DNA of 5,412 bases from ZLKRG08 sp964565165. GTDB taxonomy: Bacteria; Actinomycetota; Actinomycetes; Nanopelagicales; Nanopelagicaceae. Position numbers and translations under genes: made by a program. Of the stretch, positions 5,189 to 5,412 are shown piece after piece. Within the stretch, counting starts at the first letter, position 1, and every line of letters begins with the position of its first letter. Below the pieces are notes generated by a model. The model saw only the letters and a program-made list of their open reading frames with translations, was not told where the DNA came from and did no database searches. The stretch spans positions 1 to 5,412 of the forward strand of contig CAZMDJ010000065.1 in the NCBI GenBank assembly GCA_964565165.1. Direction: 5' to 3'.

Positions 5189-5412
5189 ATGGCTTCTCTC
5201 ATATGTCCTTTTAGGCATCACTTGGGGAATGTCATTTCTCTTTATTAAACAAGGGTTGGAATTCTTAACTCCACTTGGAGTGGCTTTTGGTCGCTGTTCG
5301 CTTGGCGCCATCACTTTGATAATCATTGCTAAATCAAAGGCGGTGCAGCTTCCAAAAGATCCAAAGATCTGGGGCCACCTACTTGTTGTTGCGATGTTAC
5401 TAAATGTAATTC
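5178..5412 (+). CDS. DMT-superfamily (EamA) transporter, 3' end cut off by the window
   Basis: The first 78 residues of a membrane protein, open to the end of the window. It begins MRKSWLLSYVLLGITWGMSF and continues with FIKQGLEFLTPLGVAFGRC, matching the start of an EamA domain: a first helix with a Trp-Gly motif, then a Lys, a Thr-Pro before the second helix and an Arg inside it. A second helix (about 34-51), a short KSKAVQLPKDPK loop and the start of a third helix follow. EamA proteins usually have ten helices in two repeats and export or import small metabolites; the substrate cannot be told from this fragment. ATG 5178 is the only reasonable start, since an in-frame stop (TAG, 5166-5168) lies just upstream. 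It is 19 nt after ctaE on the same strand and could be read through from it or use its own leaderless promoter. Confidence 0.88.
   Translation, partial: MRKSWLLSYVLLGITWGMSFLFIKQGLEFLTPLGVAFGRCSLGAITLIIIAKSKAVQLPKDPKIWGHLLVVAMLLNVI

Overview
The window looks like a piece of an actinobacterial chromosome of moderate to low GC. The best guess is a small freshwater, Nanopelagicales-like lineage, but this rests only on overall style: AT-leaning codons, actinobacteria-style TANNNT -10 elements close to start codons, a tRNA without an encoded CCA, and a caa3-CtaG-type assembly factor beside a cox operon. No phylogenetic marker in the window proves it.

Layout: the 3' part of a tRNA-Thr(CGU) enters from the left on the + strand (1-54). 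It faces, across only 3 nt, a two-gene minus-strand unit (979 to 58): a CtaG-family oxidase assembly protein and a 103-aa two-helix membrane protein, overlapping by 8 nt. A divergent intergenic region of about 140 nt (980-1122) separates this from a tightly packed plus-strand operon. That operon holds a membrane-anchored cupredoxin-like protein (1123-1905), then COX subunit II (ctaC), subunit I (ctaD) and subunit III (ctaE). The first two are 3 nt apart and the last two junctions are 4-nt ATGA overlaps. After 19 nt a DMT/EamA-family transporter begins and runs off the right edge. Its start codon lies inside a 21-bp inverted repeat and fits a leaderless promoter.

Working together: subunits I-III make an aa3-like heme-copper oxygen reductase. 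The CuA site in subunit II is complete, as are the heme a, heme a3 and CuB ligands and the His-Tyr pair in subunit I, so it should take electrons from a one-electron donor and reduce O2. Subunit II carries no fused cytochrome c, and the first gene of the operon encodes a copper-type domain that could be a donor, a copper carrier or an accessory subunit. CtaG, read divergently, would serve copper insertion or assembly.

Most unusual: the oxidase appears to have lost the K proton pathway in both subunits (Leu409 for the conserved Lys in subunit I, Asn101 for the entrance Glu in subunit II) while keeping the D-pathway residues. It also lacks the non-redox Mg-site Asp and has two extra N-terminal helices on subunit I. 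The cupredoxin looks like a remodelled CuA domain, with a C-x3-C pair, an insertion, and MSYM where subunit II has HSYM.
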